Source: Antedon mediterranea | Lineage: Eukaryota > Echinodermata > Crinoidea > Comatulida > Antedonidae | Direction: 5' to 3' | DNA: 64,000 nucleotides | Assembly (NCBI RefSeq): GCF_964355755.1 | Contig: NC_092670.1 | Coordinates: 8,183,201 to 8,247,200 of the forward strand | Part shown: positions 45,899 through 57,459 of the stretch, piece after piece | Position numbering within the stretch: the stretch's first letter is position 1 | Layout of the letters: every line of letters starts with the position of its first letter | The notes under the pieces: generated by a model | The model's database searches: none | The model's input: only the letters and a program-made list of their open reading frames with translations | What the model was told of the DNA's origin: nothing | Program-made: the position numbers and the translations under genes

Positions 45899-46140
45899 AG
45901 AGAAAACAAGAAATAACCTGTTCTAAAAAACGGTCTGTAGTGTCTATATACTTATCTGAATTGACCAGTCTAGATGGAAATTCTACAAAAACTTTGAAAA
46001 CTGTAGTTTGGAAATTTATTCTTCTATCTGATAAGTGAAAATGACTAGCAGCATGTACATGAAAGGGTACAACTGGCATACGCATGCGCGGTACTCTCTC
46101 GTACTACTCCGTAGCGACATAGGCTGATGACGAAATAGAA

Positions 46141-48118
46141 CTAATAATTAATAGTAATAAATGGTTTTGGTTATAATTATTGACTTGTAAAATATATTCG
46201 TAAGTCTTTTGCTAAATGAATGTCGATTTAAATTGAATAGTCTCTTTCTATTAAGGCTTGACTAGGCCTGTAGTAAAAAATCATAGTGTTAGTATGCCCA
46301 GCAAAAAAAAAAGTGGGAGGGCAGCAAAACCCTGATCCCCCTGAGCCTATACCGGACTATATAATAAGTATTTATATCAGCCTTATTATATATATATATA
46401 GTAAATTAAAGAACTGCAACATCGTTTTAGTCATATGGTACACTACCACCCATCTTTGAGTGAATATTCCTGGAGTTGAATCCTTTGTTATAAAAAAAAA
46501 TGCATACCGTTTACAAATTTAATATTAAAACAATCCATTTGTTTAAATGTTTTTGTTAAAATAAGTGGTACAGTAATTGGAAATATAACAAACATAATAA
46601 AGTAAAGAAAAAGAGTAATCAAAATTATAAATAGAGAAAATATACTCGTTTTTTGAATTGAACTCGTCACGGTGACGAGTTAGGCTATCCCGCAATGCAT
46701 CGTAACATACAGATGCTATATATTAGGCTTAACCTACAGTAAGCTGCACCACAACTATTGTTGAAACAGCATAGCATCGATCAAAATCGTTCAACAAGCG
46801 TCAACAGTTGACTGTTTTGGCATTGTAGACGGTTTAGTTGACGGTTAGTTTTTATTTTACACCGCTCACATTTATTTAATTGTTTGAATATGATGAAATT
46901 AAAAATAAAGTTAATGTGTCTGAAGGAGAATGTTTTAAGTAATAACGTTATTGAAAATTGGAAGGAAATTGATAACGTGTATGCGATATGCGCTCTATTG
47001 AATGTGACGAACTGTGTCGAAAGAGAAAAAATTCCTATATTTTACATTTGTGTGGCCATATGCCCGTGTGTCATTATTTTTTCATTCATAATTCATCAAA
47101 TATGAAAGAAATATATCATAAAACTATAAAAAAGCAATATTCAAGCACAAAAACGGGCTTTCTATGCTGCGTACGGGCTAAGTGCGCCAAAGCGTGCGCG
47201 GAACGCACATCTGAAATGCTTGAAATGTCCTGAAACGTGTAGAAAGTTGATTAGAAATTGATTTTGAGCATTTTTAACTTTCAAAGCGTGCTTACGCACG
47301 AAAATACCAATGTTGAAAATTTTGCTGATGATACAGGAAGATGACCCTTGACATGAAGCATACATGTGTCAAGTGGTATTTAAAAATATTTATTGGTTTT
47401 CAATTTATAGTCAATCTACGCGAAAATATTTTCATTAAACCAAAGTTTCTTGCACAACTACATATATACGCGCATCTGCTGGCCAACTTACAACATAACT
47501 GCTACCGCCGTATTTTAGATCTGCATGCAACAAAAAATGAGCAAAAAAATTGAAATTTTTGACAATAACAATAGGCTATCGCTCTACAGATAGCGATAGC
47601 CTAATAAAAATAATAGAAATCAATTTTAGAAAAGAAAACTTTAAGTTTAAATTTTGCATATTAATTGTATTTTGGAATGAAGTTATTGACATATTTTTAA
47701 AGTTTAAAGTAATATAAGTGCATTCTAGCTTTTAGATGAACGATAAGTAAAAAGGGGTGTTGCCTTGAAAACAATTCCAGGTGGGGAAAACTAAATCGTA
47801 TCCTAATACTGTAGTATTAAAAGTCAATTTTTACTTCACAAGCTGCATCTATTTCAGCTTCGGTTACAGTACCTGCTTTTGCCGTCTGGAATAATAATAC
47901 AGTACTGTATTTAATAATGTATTATTATAAATAATTTGTAAACTATGGAAGTTTTCTTCCATAGTTATTTATAATTTTTTTAGCCTACAAAAGTTTCATT
48001 CTTTTTGCCTTTTTAGTTGTTTTTTATGGATTTATCTTTAAACAAATCAGTGAAAACAATTCTCAAACCATGAATAGTCTATTATTATTAGTTAATTTAA
48101 CAGCATATTTTCTTTCAG
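46141..48118. other. Upstream region and intron of the large zinc-finger gene
   Basis: ACTATATAATAAGTATTTAT (46353) and, about 1.5 kb later, TTACAGTACCTGCTTTTGCC (47862) are only about 30 bp apart upstream of the paralog at 63554 (63017 and 63046). About 1.5 kb (46378-47858) is therefore an insertion here or a deletion there. A perfect hairpin, TAGGCTATCGCT ... AGCGATAGCCTA, lies at 47573-47602. The acceptor TTTTCTTTCAG ends at 48118. No other gene is supported. Confidence 0.5.
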
Positions 48119-48133
48119 ATTACAGAATACAGC

Positions 48134-51100
48134 ATGAAATATAAATGTGAACACTGTGGAGTTAAGTTGGAATTCAGTGACTTGAAAGAACATTTAGGAT
48201 TACACACTCATTCTAAAGAAATAAAATGTGAGCTCTGTGAACATACAATTGACAAGTGTAAGCTACATAACCAGACACCATATGAATGTGATCATGAGGA
48301 GGAAGGAAATCGGAATTTGAAAAAACATTTGAGGACAAACACAGGAGAGACACCATATGAATGTGAGCATGAGAAGGAAGGAAATCGGAATTTGAAAAAA
48401 CATTTGAGCACAAACACAGGAGAAACACCATATGAATGTGAGCATGAGAAGGAAGGAAATCGGAATTTGAAAAAACATTTGAGCACAAACACAGGAGAGA
48501 CACCATATGAATGTGAGCATGAGAAGGAAGGAAATAGGAATTTGAAAAAACATTTGAGCACAAACACAGGAGAGACACCATATGAATGTGAGCATGAGAA
48601 AGTAGGAAATCAGAATTTGAAAAAACATTTGAGCACAAACACAGGAGAGACACCATATGAATGTGAGCATGAGAAAGAAGGAAATCGGAATTTGAAAAAA
48701 CATTTGAGAACAAACACAGGAGAGACACCATATGAATGTGAGCATGAGAAGGAAGGAAATCGAAATTTGAACAAACATTTGAGCACAAACACAGAAGAGA
48801 CACCATATGAATGTGAGCATGAGAAGGAAGGAAATAGGAATTTGAAAAAACATTTGAGCACAAACACAGGAGAGACACCATATGAATGTGAGCATGAGAA
48901 AGTAGGAAATCAGAATTTGAAAAAACATTTGAGCACAAACACAGGAGAGACACCATATGAATGTGAGCATGAGAAAAAAGGAAATTGGAATTTGAAAAAA
49001 CATTTGAGAACAAACACAGGAGAGACACCATATGAATGTGAGCATGAGAAGGAAGGAAATCGAAATTTGAACAAACATTTGAGGACAAACACAGGTGAGA
49101 CACCATATGAATGTGAGCATGGGAAAGAAGGAAATCGGAATTTGAAAAAACATTTGAGAACAAACACAGGAGAGACACCATATGAATGTGAGCATGAGAA
49201 GGAAGGAAATCGAAATTTGAACAAACATTTGAGGACAAACACAGGTGAGACACCATATGAATGTGAGCATAAGAAGGAAGGAAATTGGAATTTGAACAAG
49301 CATTTGAGGACAAACAAAGGAAAGACACCATATGAATGTGAGCATGAGAAGGAAGGAAATCAGAATTTGAAAAAACATTTGAGGACAAACACAGGAGAGA
49401 CACCATATGAATGTGGGCATGAGAAGGAAGGAAATCGGAATTTGAAAAAACATTTGAGCACAAACGCAGGAGAGACACCATATGAATGTGAACATTGCGG
49501 GAAGAAATTCAAATGGAAGTCAACTTTTAAAACACATTTGAGAACACACAAAAGAGAGACACCATATGAATGTCAAAATTGTGGAAAGAAATTTAAACAA
49601 AGCTGGAATAGGAAAATGCATTTGAGAAAACACACAAGAGAGACACAATATGAATGTGAACATTGTGGTAAGAAATTTAAACAAAATGGAAATTTAAAGA
49701 TTCGTTTGAGAAAACACACAGGAGAGACACCATATGATTGTGAAAAAGAGAAGGAAGGAAATCTGAATTTAAAAAAACATTTGAGCACAAACATGGGAGA
49801 GACACCATATGAATGTAAGCATGAGAAGGAAGGAAATCGGAATTTGAAAAAACATTTGAGCACAAACACAGGAGAGACACCATATGAATGTGAACATTGC
49901 GGGAAGAAATTCAAATGGAAGTCAACTTTGAAAGCACATTTGAGAACACACAAAACAGAGACACCATATGAATGTCAAAATTGTGCGAAAAAATTTAAGC
50001 AAAGCTGGAATTTGAAAATGCATTTGAGAAAACACACAAGAGAGACACAATATCAACGTGAACATTGTGGTAAGAAATTTAAACAAAATGGAAATTTAGA
50101 GATTCGTTTGAGAAAATACACAGGAGAGACACCATATGATTGTGAACATGGTGGTAAGAAATTGAAACAAAATGGAAATTTAGAGATTCGTTTGAGAAAA
50201 TACAAAAGAGAGGCACCATATGAATGTGAACATTGTGGAAAGAAATTTAAACTAAATGGAAATTTGAAGATACATTTGAGAATACACACAGGAAAGACAC
50301 CATATGAATGTGAACATTGTGGTAAGAAATTTAAACTCAATGGAAGTTTGAAGATACATTTGAGAATACACACAGGAGAGACACCATATGAATGTGAACA
50401 TTGTGGTAAGAAATTTAAACAAAATGGAAATTTGAAGATACATTTGAGAAAACACACAGGAGAGACACCATATGAATGTGAACATTGTGGTAAGAAATTT
50501 AAACTAAATGGAAATTTGAAGATGCATTTGAAAACACACACAGGAGAGACACCATATGAATGTGAACATTGTGGTAAGAAATTTAAACACAGTGGGGACT
50601 TGAAAAGACATTTGAGAATACACACAGGAGATACACCTTATGAATGTGAACATTGTGGGAAGAAATTTAAACGAAGCTGGAATTTGAAAATGCATTTGAG
50701 AACACACACAGGAGAGACACCATATGAATGTGAACATTGTGGTAAGAAATTTAAACACAATGGGGACTTGAAAAGACATTTGAGAATACACACAGGAGAG
50801 ACACCATATGAATGTGAACATTGTGGTAAGAAATTTAAACACAATGGGGACTTGAAAAGACATTTGAGAATACACACAGGAGAGGCACCATATGAATGTG
50901 AACATTGTGGTAAGAAATTTAAACTAAGGTGGAATTTGAAAGTTCATTTGGGAACACACACAAGAGAGACACCATATGAATGTGAACATTGTGGTAAGAA
51001 ATTTAAACAAAATGGAAATTTGAAAATACATTTGAGAACACACACAGCAGGGACTCCATATGAATGTCAACATTGTGGACAGAAATTTAAACAAAATGGA

Positions 51101-51988
51101 AATTTGAAAATGCATTTGAGAACACACACAGGAGAGACACCATATGAATGTGAACATTGTTGTAAGAAATGTAAACACAATGGGGACTTGAAAAGACATT
51201 TGAGAATACACACAGGAGAGGCACGATATGAATGTGCACATTGTGGTAAGAAATTTAAACTAAATGGAAATTTCAAGATTCATTTGAGAATACACACAGG
51301 AGAGACACCATATGAATGTGAACATTGTGGACAGAAATTTAAACAAAATGGAAATTTGAAGATACATTTGAGAACACACACTAGAGACGAACCATATGAA
51401 TGTGAACATTGTGGTAAGAAATTTAAACAAAATGGAAATTTGAAAATGCATTTGAGAACACACACAGGAGAGACACCATATGAATGTGCACATTGTGGTA
51501 AGAAATTTAAACACAATGGGGACTTGAAAAGACATTTGAGAATACACACAGGAGAGGCACCATATGAATATGCACATTGTGGACAAAAATTTAAACAAAA
51601 TGGAAATTTAAAGATGCATTTGAGAACACACACAGGAGAGGCACCATATGAATGTGCACATTGTGGTAAGAAATTTAAACACAATGAGGACTTGAAAAGA
51701 CATTTGAGAATACACACAAGAGAGGCACCATATGAATGTGAACATTGTGGTAAGAAATTTAAACAAAATGGGGTTTTGAAAAGACATTTGAGAACACACA
51801 CAAAAAAGGCATCATATGAATGTGAACATCGTGGTAAGAAATTTAAACAAAATGGGGTTTTGAAAAGACATTTGAGAACACACACAAGAAAGGCATCATA
51901 TGAATGTGAACATTGTGGAACGAAATTTACACGGAATGCTACTTTGAATGCACATTTAAAAACACATAACACACCTTATGAAATTTAA
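48134..51988 (+). CDS. Giant C2H2 zinc-finger protein with ghost-finger array
   Basis: A 1,284-residue single open frame, starting at the ATG 16 bases after the acceptor at 48116-48118. The family N-terminal finger (KCEHCGVKLEF, LKEHLGLH; x11 spacing) is followed by SKEIKCELC. Residues 48-447 are 16 copies of a 25-residue unit (TPYECEHEKEGN...LKKHLSTNTGE) that keeps one Cys and one His but lacks the second Cys and second His, so it cannot bind zinc normally. Three regular-length fingers, two more ghost units, four mixed fingers and then 21 tandem fingers follow. Of 28 regular-length units, about 23 keep all four ligands; the others have C>Y, C>R, C>G or H>R changes. Helices are few in kind (QNGNLK, HNGDLK, LNGNLK, QNGVLK). 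It is probably a nuclear DNA-binding protein. Confidence 0.85.
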   Translation: MKYKCEHCGVKLEFSDLKEHLGLHTHSKEIKCELCEHTIDKCKLHNQTPYECDHEEEGNRNLKKHLRTNTGETPYECEHEKEGNRNLKKHLSTNTGETPYECEHEKEGNRNLKKHLSTNTGETPYECEHEKEGNRNLKKHLSTNTGETPYECEHEKVGNQNLKKHLSTNTGETPYECEHEKEGNRNLKKHLRTNTGETPYECEHEKEGNRNLNKHLSTNTEETPYECEHEKEGNRNLKKHLSTNTGETPYECEHEKVGNQNLKKHLSTNTGETPYECEHEKKGNWNLKKHLRTNTGETPYECEHEKEGNRNLNKHLRTNTGETPYECEHGKEGNRNLKKHLRTNTGETPYECEHEKEGNRNLNKHLRTNTGETPYECEHKKEGNWNLNKHLRTNKGKTPYECEHEKEGNQNLKKHLRTNTGETPYECGHEKEGNRNLKKHLSTNAGETPYECEHCGKKFKWKSTFKTHLRTHKRETPYECQNCGKKFKQSWNRKMHLRKHTRETQYECEHCGKKFKQNGNLKIRLRKHTGETPYDCEKEKEGNLNLKKHLSTNMGETPYECKHEKEGNRNLKKHLSTNTGETPYECEHCGKKFKWKSTLKAHLRTHKTETPYECQNCAKKFKQSWNLKMHLRKHTRETQYQREHCGKKFKQNGNLEIRLRKYTGETPYDCEHGGKKLKQNGNLEIRLRKYKREAPYECEHCGKKFKLNGNLKIHLRIHTGKTPYECEHCGKKFKLNGSLKIHLRIHTGETPYECEHCGKKFKQNGNLKIHLRKHTGETPYECEHCGKKFKLNGNLKMHLKTHTGETPYECEHCGKKFKHSGDLKRHLRIHTGDTPYECEHCGKKFKRSWNLKMHLRTHTGETPYECEHCGKKFKHNGDLKRHLRIHTGETPYECEHCGKKFKHNGDLKRHLRIHTGEAPYECEHCGKKFKLRWNLKVHLGTHTRETPYECEHCGKKFKQNGNLKIHLRTHTAGTPYECQHCGQKFKQNGNLKMHLRTHTGETPYECEHCCKKCKHNGDLKRHLRIHTGEARYECAHCGKKFKLNGNFKIHLRIHTGETPYECEHCGQKFKQNGNLKIHLRTHTRDEPYECEHCGKKFKQNGNLKMHLRTHTGETPYECAHCGKKFKHNGDLKRHLRIHTGEAPYEYAHCGQKFKQNGNLKMHLRTHTGEAPYECAHCGKKFKHNEDLKRHLRIHTREAPYECEHCGKKFKQNGVLKRHLRTHTKKASYECEHRGKKFKQNGVLKRHLRTHTRKASYECEHCGTKFTRNATLNAHLKTHNTPYEI
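48275..49474 (+). repeat. 75-bp coding repeat array, 16 units (ghost fingers)
   Basis: Sixteen head-to-tail 75-bp units run from 48275 to 49474 without indels, and two more lie at 49727-49876. Compared with an 84-bp finger each has lost three codons around the second Cys. Units differ at only a few sites (E/V, R/Q/W, K/N, S/R), showing recent homogenisation. The paralog at 63554 has only one unit. Confidence 0.9.
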
Positions 51989-52920
<932 letters not shown>

Positions 52921-53167
52921 ATAGGTTAAGTTTGAATATTTTTTGGGGAAAATCAACAGAAATATTTATTTCAGATAAATGAGTTACTATAATGCAGTAC
53001 TCATTAATTTGAGCCATAATAATTGAAGAATATAATTATGTAGATTACTGTATTCCCTGATACAAAAAACTAATACATAGAAGTTTTTAAAGAGTTTTAA
53101 GATTTAATATTATAAAACAATGTCAATCAAGCAAATCAAACAAAATAGATAATAATAAACCATTCCA

Positions 53168-53780
53168 AAGTGAGAATTTAAAAAAAAAACATTTTAGAAC
53201 TCGCACAATGAATCTGAATATTGTGAGAATAAAAAAAACATTTTAGAACTCGCACAATGAATCTGAATATTGTGAGAATAAAAAAAAACATTTTAGAACT
53301 CGTACAATGAATCTGAATATTGTGAGAATAAAAAAAAACATTTTAGAACTCGCACAATGAATCTGAATATTGTGAGAATAAAAAAACCATTTTAGAACTC
53401 GCACAATGAATCTGAATATTGTGAGATAAAAAAAAACATTTTAGAACTCGCACAATGAATCTGAATATTGTGAGAATAAAAAAAACATTTTAGAACTCGC
53501 ACAATGAATCTGAATATTGTGAGAATAAAAAAACATTTTAGAACTCGCACAATGAATCTGAATATTGTGAGAATAAAAAAATCATTTTAGAACTCGCACA
53601 ATGAATCTGAATATTGTGAGAATAAAAAAAAACATTTTAGAACTCGCACAATGAATCTGAATATTGTGAGAATAAAAAAAACATTTTAGAACTCGCACAA
53701 TGAATCTGAATATTGTGAGAATAAAAAAAACATTTTAGAACTCGCACAATGAATCTGAATATTGTGAGAATAAAAAAAAC
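53168..53780 (+). repeat. ~50-bp satellite derived from a zinc-finger unit
   Basis: Twelve units of about 50 bp, each with AACATTTTAGAACTCGCACA and ATGAATCTGAATATTGTGAG and an A run of 7-10. The unit reads like a collapsed finger: AAAAAACATTTTAGAAC resembles the HLRT part and TGAATCTGAATATTGTG the YECEYC part of family fingers, with the middle missing. Units vary mainly in A-run length. It lies directly after the decayed tail of the large gene. It is not coding. Confidence 0.85.
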
Positions 53781-54160
53781 ATTTAAAAATATACACTGCA
53801 GAGACACAACACAATATAAATGAAATTTGTGGAAAAAAATTTAAAACTAATATTCAACAACATTTAAGATTACATTTGAGGATACACACAAGAGAGAAAA
53901 CATACTGTACTGTATAAATGTTAATGTTCTGTGTGTTGCTGTTTTTTGTTTTGTTTAAAGTACACACACACTTTCAATTCTAAATGTACACTCTTTTACT
54001 TATTAGTTAGTAAATTGTTGTTATAACATTTATTATAGTACTATGATACCTACAGTAGGACTTAATTATTGTATTATTTTAATTCACTTTATTATAACAT
54101 TATACATTTTTGGTTTTGTTTACACTTTGTTTCGTTTGTGAAATTTTTTTCAAAAATTAT

Positions 54161-54870
54161 AATAAAGCCTTTCTATGATTTATAATGTACAGTAGCCTTC
54201 CTATGTAATAAAGCCTTTCTATGATTTATAATGTACAGTAGCCTTCCTATGTGATAAAGCCTTTCTATGATTTATAATGTACAGTAGCCTTCCTATGTGA
54301 TAAAGCCTTTCTATGATTTATAATGTACAGTAGCCTTCCTATGTAATAAAGCCTTTCTATGATTTATAATGTACAGTAGCTATCCTATGTAATAAAGCCT
54401 TACTAAGATTTATAATGTACAGTAGCCTTCCTATGTAATAAAGCCTTTCTATGATTTATAATGTACAGTAGCCTTCCTATGTAATAAAGCCTTTCTATGA
54501 TATATAATGTACAGTAGCCTTCCTATGTAATAAACCCTTTCTATGATTTATAATGTACAGTAGCCTTCCTATGTAATAAACCCTTTCTATGATTTATAAT
54601 GTACAGTAGCCTTCCTATGTAATAAACCCTTTCTATGATTTATAATGTACAGTAGCCATCCTATGTACTAAAGCCTTACTAAGATTTATAATGTACAGTA
54701 GCCTTCCTATGTAATAAAGCCTTTCTATGATTTATAATGTACAGTAGCCTTCCTATGTAATAAAGCCTTTCTATGATTTATAATGTACAGTAGCCTTCCT
54801 ATGTAATAAAGCCTTTCTATGATTTATAATGTACAGTAGCCTTCCTATGTAATAAAGCCTTTCTATGATT
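54161..54870 (+). repeat. 46-bp minisatellite carrying AATAAA in most units
   Basis: AATAAAGCCTTTCTATGATT, then TATAATGTACAGTAGCCTTC, recurs every 46 bp from 54161 to 54851: 15 full units plus a partial one. Most units contain AATAAA, the polyadenylation hexamer; two have GATAAA and several AATAAACCC. The array follows the zinc-finger-derived satellite and may have grown from the 3' end of the large gene. Confidence 0.9.
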
Positions 54871-55041
54871 TTTATTTCAAAGTAAGAGTTTTCTTTTATA
54901 GTCGGTTTTTGTAACAATAAAATCAAGTTTTATTCATATATATTCAAGATACTGTATTATATACTATTTTCTTTGTGTATATTTGTAAACACATGGCGAC
55001 ACAACAAGGGATAGATAGATAGTATTTTGTATTTTATATTT

Positions 55042-55137
55042 TTAGTCGCGTGGACGCGACTCTATAGTTCACTATGTCGGTCGGTCGGTCTGTCGGTCCG
55101 GTATCACTATGCGTTTTAGCACCCGACTTATGGCTGT
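55042..55137 (+). repeat. (CGGT)n palindrome-related element
   Basis: TTTTTAGTCGCGTGGACGCG with ACTCTATAGTTCACTATG is followed by (CGGT)n and then GCACCCGACTTATGGCTG. It is a diverged copy of the elements at 8986, 14208 and 59543. Confidence 0.6.
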
Positions 55138-55597
55138 TGGCCTTGTTATGTTGAAGTTGAGGTATTCATGAGCAGAGGTACACTATAGGTTATGTTTTGG
55201 AAAAAAAAGTGTATACTGTAGTCATTAGAATTTTAAAGTACTGTAGTTATATTATAGATAACTGATTTTGCTGCAGTTTTGCAATCGATCAGAATATTCA
55301 AAACTTAATGTTGTTACGTGTTGTCAAAAGAATTGACACAACAATGTAACACTCTGAATCCAGAGGGTAACAACTCTCTTCTAAATCCAATTATTTAATT
55401 AAAGTGGACTTTCAATACAATTCTGCATAATTGGCGTTATACAAACTACTGTAAAGGCAGTAACGATCCACTATTGCGCTCTAGATAAAGCCTTTCCCCA
55501 CCCACTATACACAATGGTAGAGTGGGTCGGTTATAATGTCTCGGGTCGTTACTCAACAAGTACTCACTTGCTTACGGCATCTAAATATATAATTCAA

Positions 55598-55745
55598 TTT
55601 GCATAATCATACTCTCAACCAATCAAATACCGTAAATAAGTACTTTTCTGCCAGTCTATGATCCTATTTATTGCTGAGGAATTCCATTCAGTTGTATACA
55701 GTGGCAGCGAGAGAACGACTAAGGAAGACGATAATTATCATTGAG
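55598..55745 (+). promoter_or_regulatory. Candidate promoter and leader exon of the pseudogene at 56444
   Basis: TTTGCATAATC (55598) and CTCTCAACCAATCAAATACC (CCAAT at 55619) precede a leader, GTGGCAGCGAGAGAACGACT, then GACGATAATTATCATTGAG|GTATAG (GT at 55746). The order and spacing match the block at 15815. The next acceptor is at 56443. Confidence 0.5.
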
Positions 55746-55794
55746 GTATAGGTACACGTTCCTAAACTGAAATATTGATTTGAATTTTTGAATT

Positions 55795-56060
55795 ACCTCC
55801 GCCAAACAAAATGGCGAGAGCTGGTGAGACAATCGGCGTGTGTGTTTCTTATAATTGTTAGCAGGATTACTAAAAAATGTATTGCCGATTTTCATAAGAT
55901 TTTAAAGGATAGGCTCATAGCTGTATGGGAACGCGTTATTCAATTTCATATGACCAGTAGGTCAAATATCAAGCTAACCATAGCAATGGAAAGTTTCACC
56001 ATAGGGATTTTCATTCCTTATTACGTATTTGTTGATATGTGGCATTGGCCCCCGCAATTA
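55795..56060. repeat. Dispersed repeat (ACCTCCGCC family) in the intron
   Basis: TTACCTCCGCCAAACAAAAT, GGCGAGAGCTGG and GTTAGCAGGATTACTAAAAA match the reverse complement of 1310-1490 and the short copy at 59295-59360. The 93-codon frame here is not a gene. Confidence 0.6.
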
Positions 56061-56443
56061 ACACTCTAAATATAACCTATATTTTGTTGGTAATGTATTG
56101 TATAGGGCTTGGTTCTATTTGATACGGCTTGGTAATTAGGAGGACCCCGATTTCTGTTTCTTTCCCAAAAAAATAGTAGGCCTAAATGCCTTAAAATAAC
56201 GCAAGCTAATATCACAAAATAATCCGTTAGCATTAGGCCTCAGTACTCTAATGAAATAAAAACTTTATACACGACATTAAAGTCGAATACGTCAATTTTA
56301 AATTCTTTGACATTATTCTGTTACAAAACTACTGTATGTACATAAGTTTGTTTTGCAATATAGTGTAGCTAACATGAATAGTACTACTAAGTATAGCCTG
56401 GAGGAAGTAGAATTAAAGTTTTGACAATTGTATTTTTTTATAG

Positions 56444-57365
56444 ATTTATTGATGAATGAATACGACTTCAACAAAGAAGAATTTAACAGTGTAAATACCA
56501 ACATGAAATGCAAATGTGAAAACTGTGAATATGAATTTGAGTTCAGAGATTTGAAGGAACATTTAGAAATACACGTACATAGTAAAGAGTTTAAATGTGA
56601 AAACTTTGAGGATTTTCTGCTAAATGACCAAACACCATATTATGACTTTGAACATTGTAGGCCTAGAATTGAAGAAAGTAAACATTTTGGACTACCCATT
56701 GTCAATGAATTTGAACATTGTCGAAATGACGAAAGTGAGAATTCGGGAAGCACTGCCGTAGAAGCTTCGTATGAATTTGAACATTGTCGAAATGAAGAAA
56801 ATGAGAATTTGCGAAACACTTCTGAGGAAACTTCGTAGAATGAATCTAATGAAAATTGTGGAACTGAAGAAAGTGGTGATTTGAGAATTCACACCTCCGA
56901 GGAAACTTTGTTTGGTTGTGAAAATTGTGGGAAACAATTTAATAAAAGTGATGATTTAAAAAAACATTTTAAAATTCACACAAGAAAGACACAACATGAA
57001 TGTGAACCTTGTGGGAAGACATTTAAACCGAATACGAATTTGAAGGAGAAGCACCATTTGAATGTGAACACTGTGGGAAGAATTTTAAAGAAAGGGGGAA
57101 TTTAAGCAAATATTTCCGGATGCATACAGGAGAGAAACCATATGAATGTGAACATTGCGGTAAGAAATTTAAACAAAATGGAAGTTTGAAGATACACTTG
57201 AGAAAACACACAGGAGTGACACCATATGAATGTGAACATTGTGGTAAGAAATTTAAACACAATGGAAATTTGAAGATACATTTGAGAACACACACAGGAG
57301 AGACACCATATGAATGTGAACATTGTGGTAAGAAATTTAAACTAAGGTAGAATTTGAAAATGCAT
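56444..57365 (+). pseudogene. C2H2 zinc-finger pseudogene with stops and a frameshift
   Basis: It begins after the acceptor TATTTTTTTATAG (to 56443). ATG at 56452 or 56503 opens the N-terminal finger KCENCEYEFEF, LKEHLEIH (x11 spacing), then SKEFKCENFEDF and three degenerate finger remnants. TAG at 56836-56838 stops the frame where family members read Tyr. It resumes with a good finger (CENCGKQFNKSDDLKKHFKIH) and a partial one, shifts frame near 57045, then gives further fingers to 57347. TAG at 57348-57350 replaces a Trp codon present at 50931-50938 of the large gene. The fingers then end abruptly. Confidence 0.85.
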
Positions 57366-57459
57366 GGTTACATTCTGAAGGGTCAGGGTCAAAGATCAAG
57401 GTCCACAAAAAACCAGAACAAAAAAAGAAATAAAAAAATAATAATAACTAGAATTTAAT

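Larger units (their letters stand above)
40984..46140 (-). mobile_element. DIRS-type tyrosine-recombinase retrotransposon, decayed
   Basis: On the minus strand come a Gag-like region (45898-44686), reverse transcriptase (44602-43848), RNase H and following domain (to 42531) and a tyrosine recombinase (42792-41640), overlapping the previous frame. This order is specific to DIRS elements. The ends are inverted: TACGAGAGAGTACCGTGCAT with TGCGTATGCCAG at 41065-41107, and the reverse complement of GCGCGGTACTCTCTCGTAC near 46085-46105. TTCTATTTCGTCATCATCCT at 41265 repeats the outer end near 46140, as expected of a DIRS internal complementary region. Frameshifts occur in Gag, RT and recombinase, and a 175-bp element is inserted in RT. 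Confidence 0.85.

Noticed and set aside
46884-47233. Two overlapping plus-strand frames
   Set aside because: No motif; different phases of the same AT-rich stretch inside a segment missing from the paralog at 63017-63554.
48213-49495. Long minus-strand open frames (over 400 codons) across the large zinc-finger gene
   Set aside because: They exist because the coding repeat has no antisense stops and its period is a multiple of 3; the plus strand has the family motifs and splice site.
53168-54870. CRISPR-like array
   Set aside because: Units are direct head-to-tail copies without unique spacers, in an animal genome.
55788-56069. 93-codon plus-strand frame
   Set aside because: Lies in a dispersed repeat also found at 1310-1490 and 59295; not conserved as a frame.
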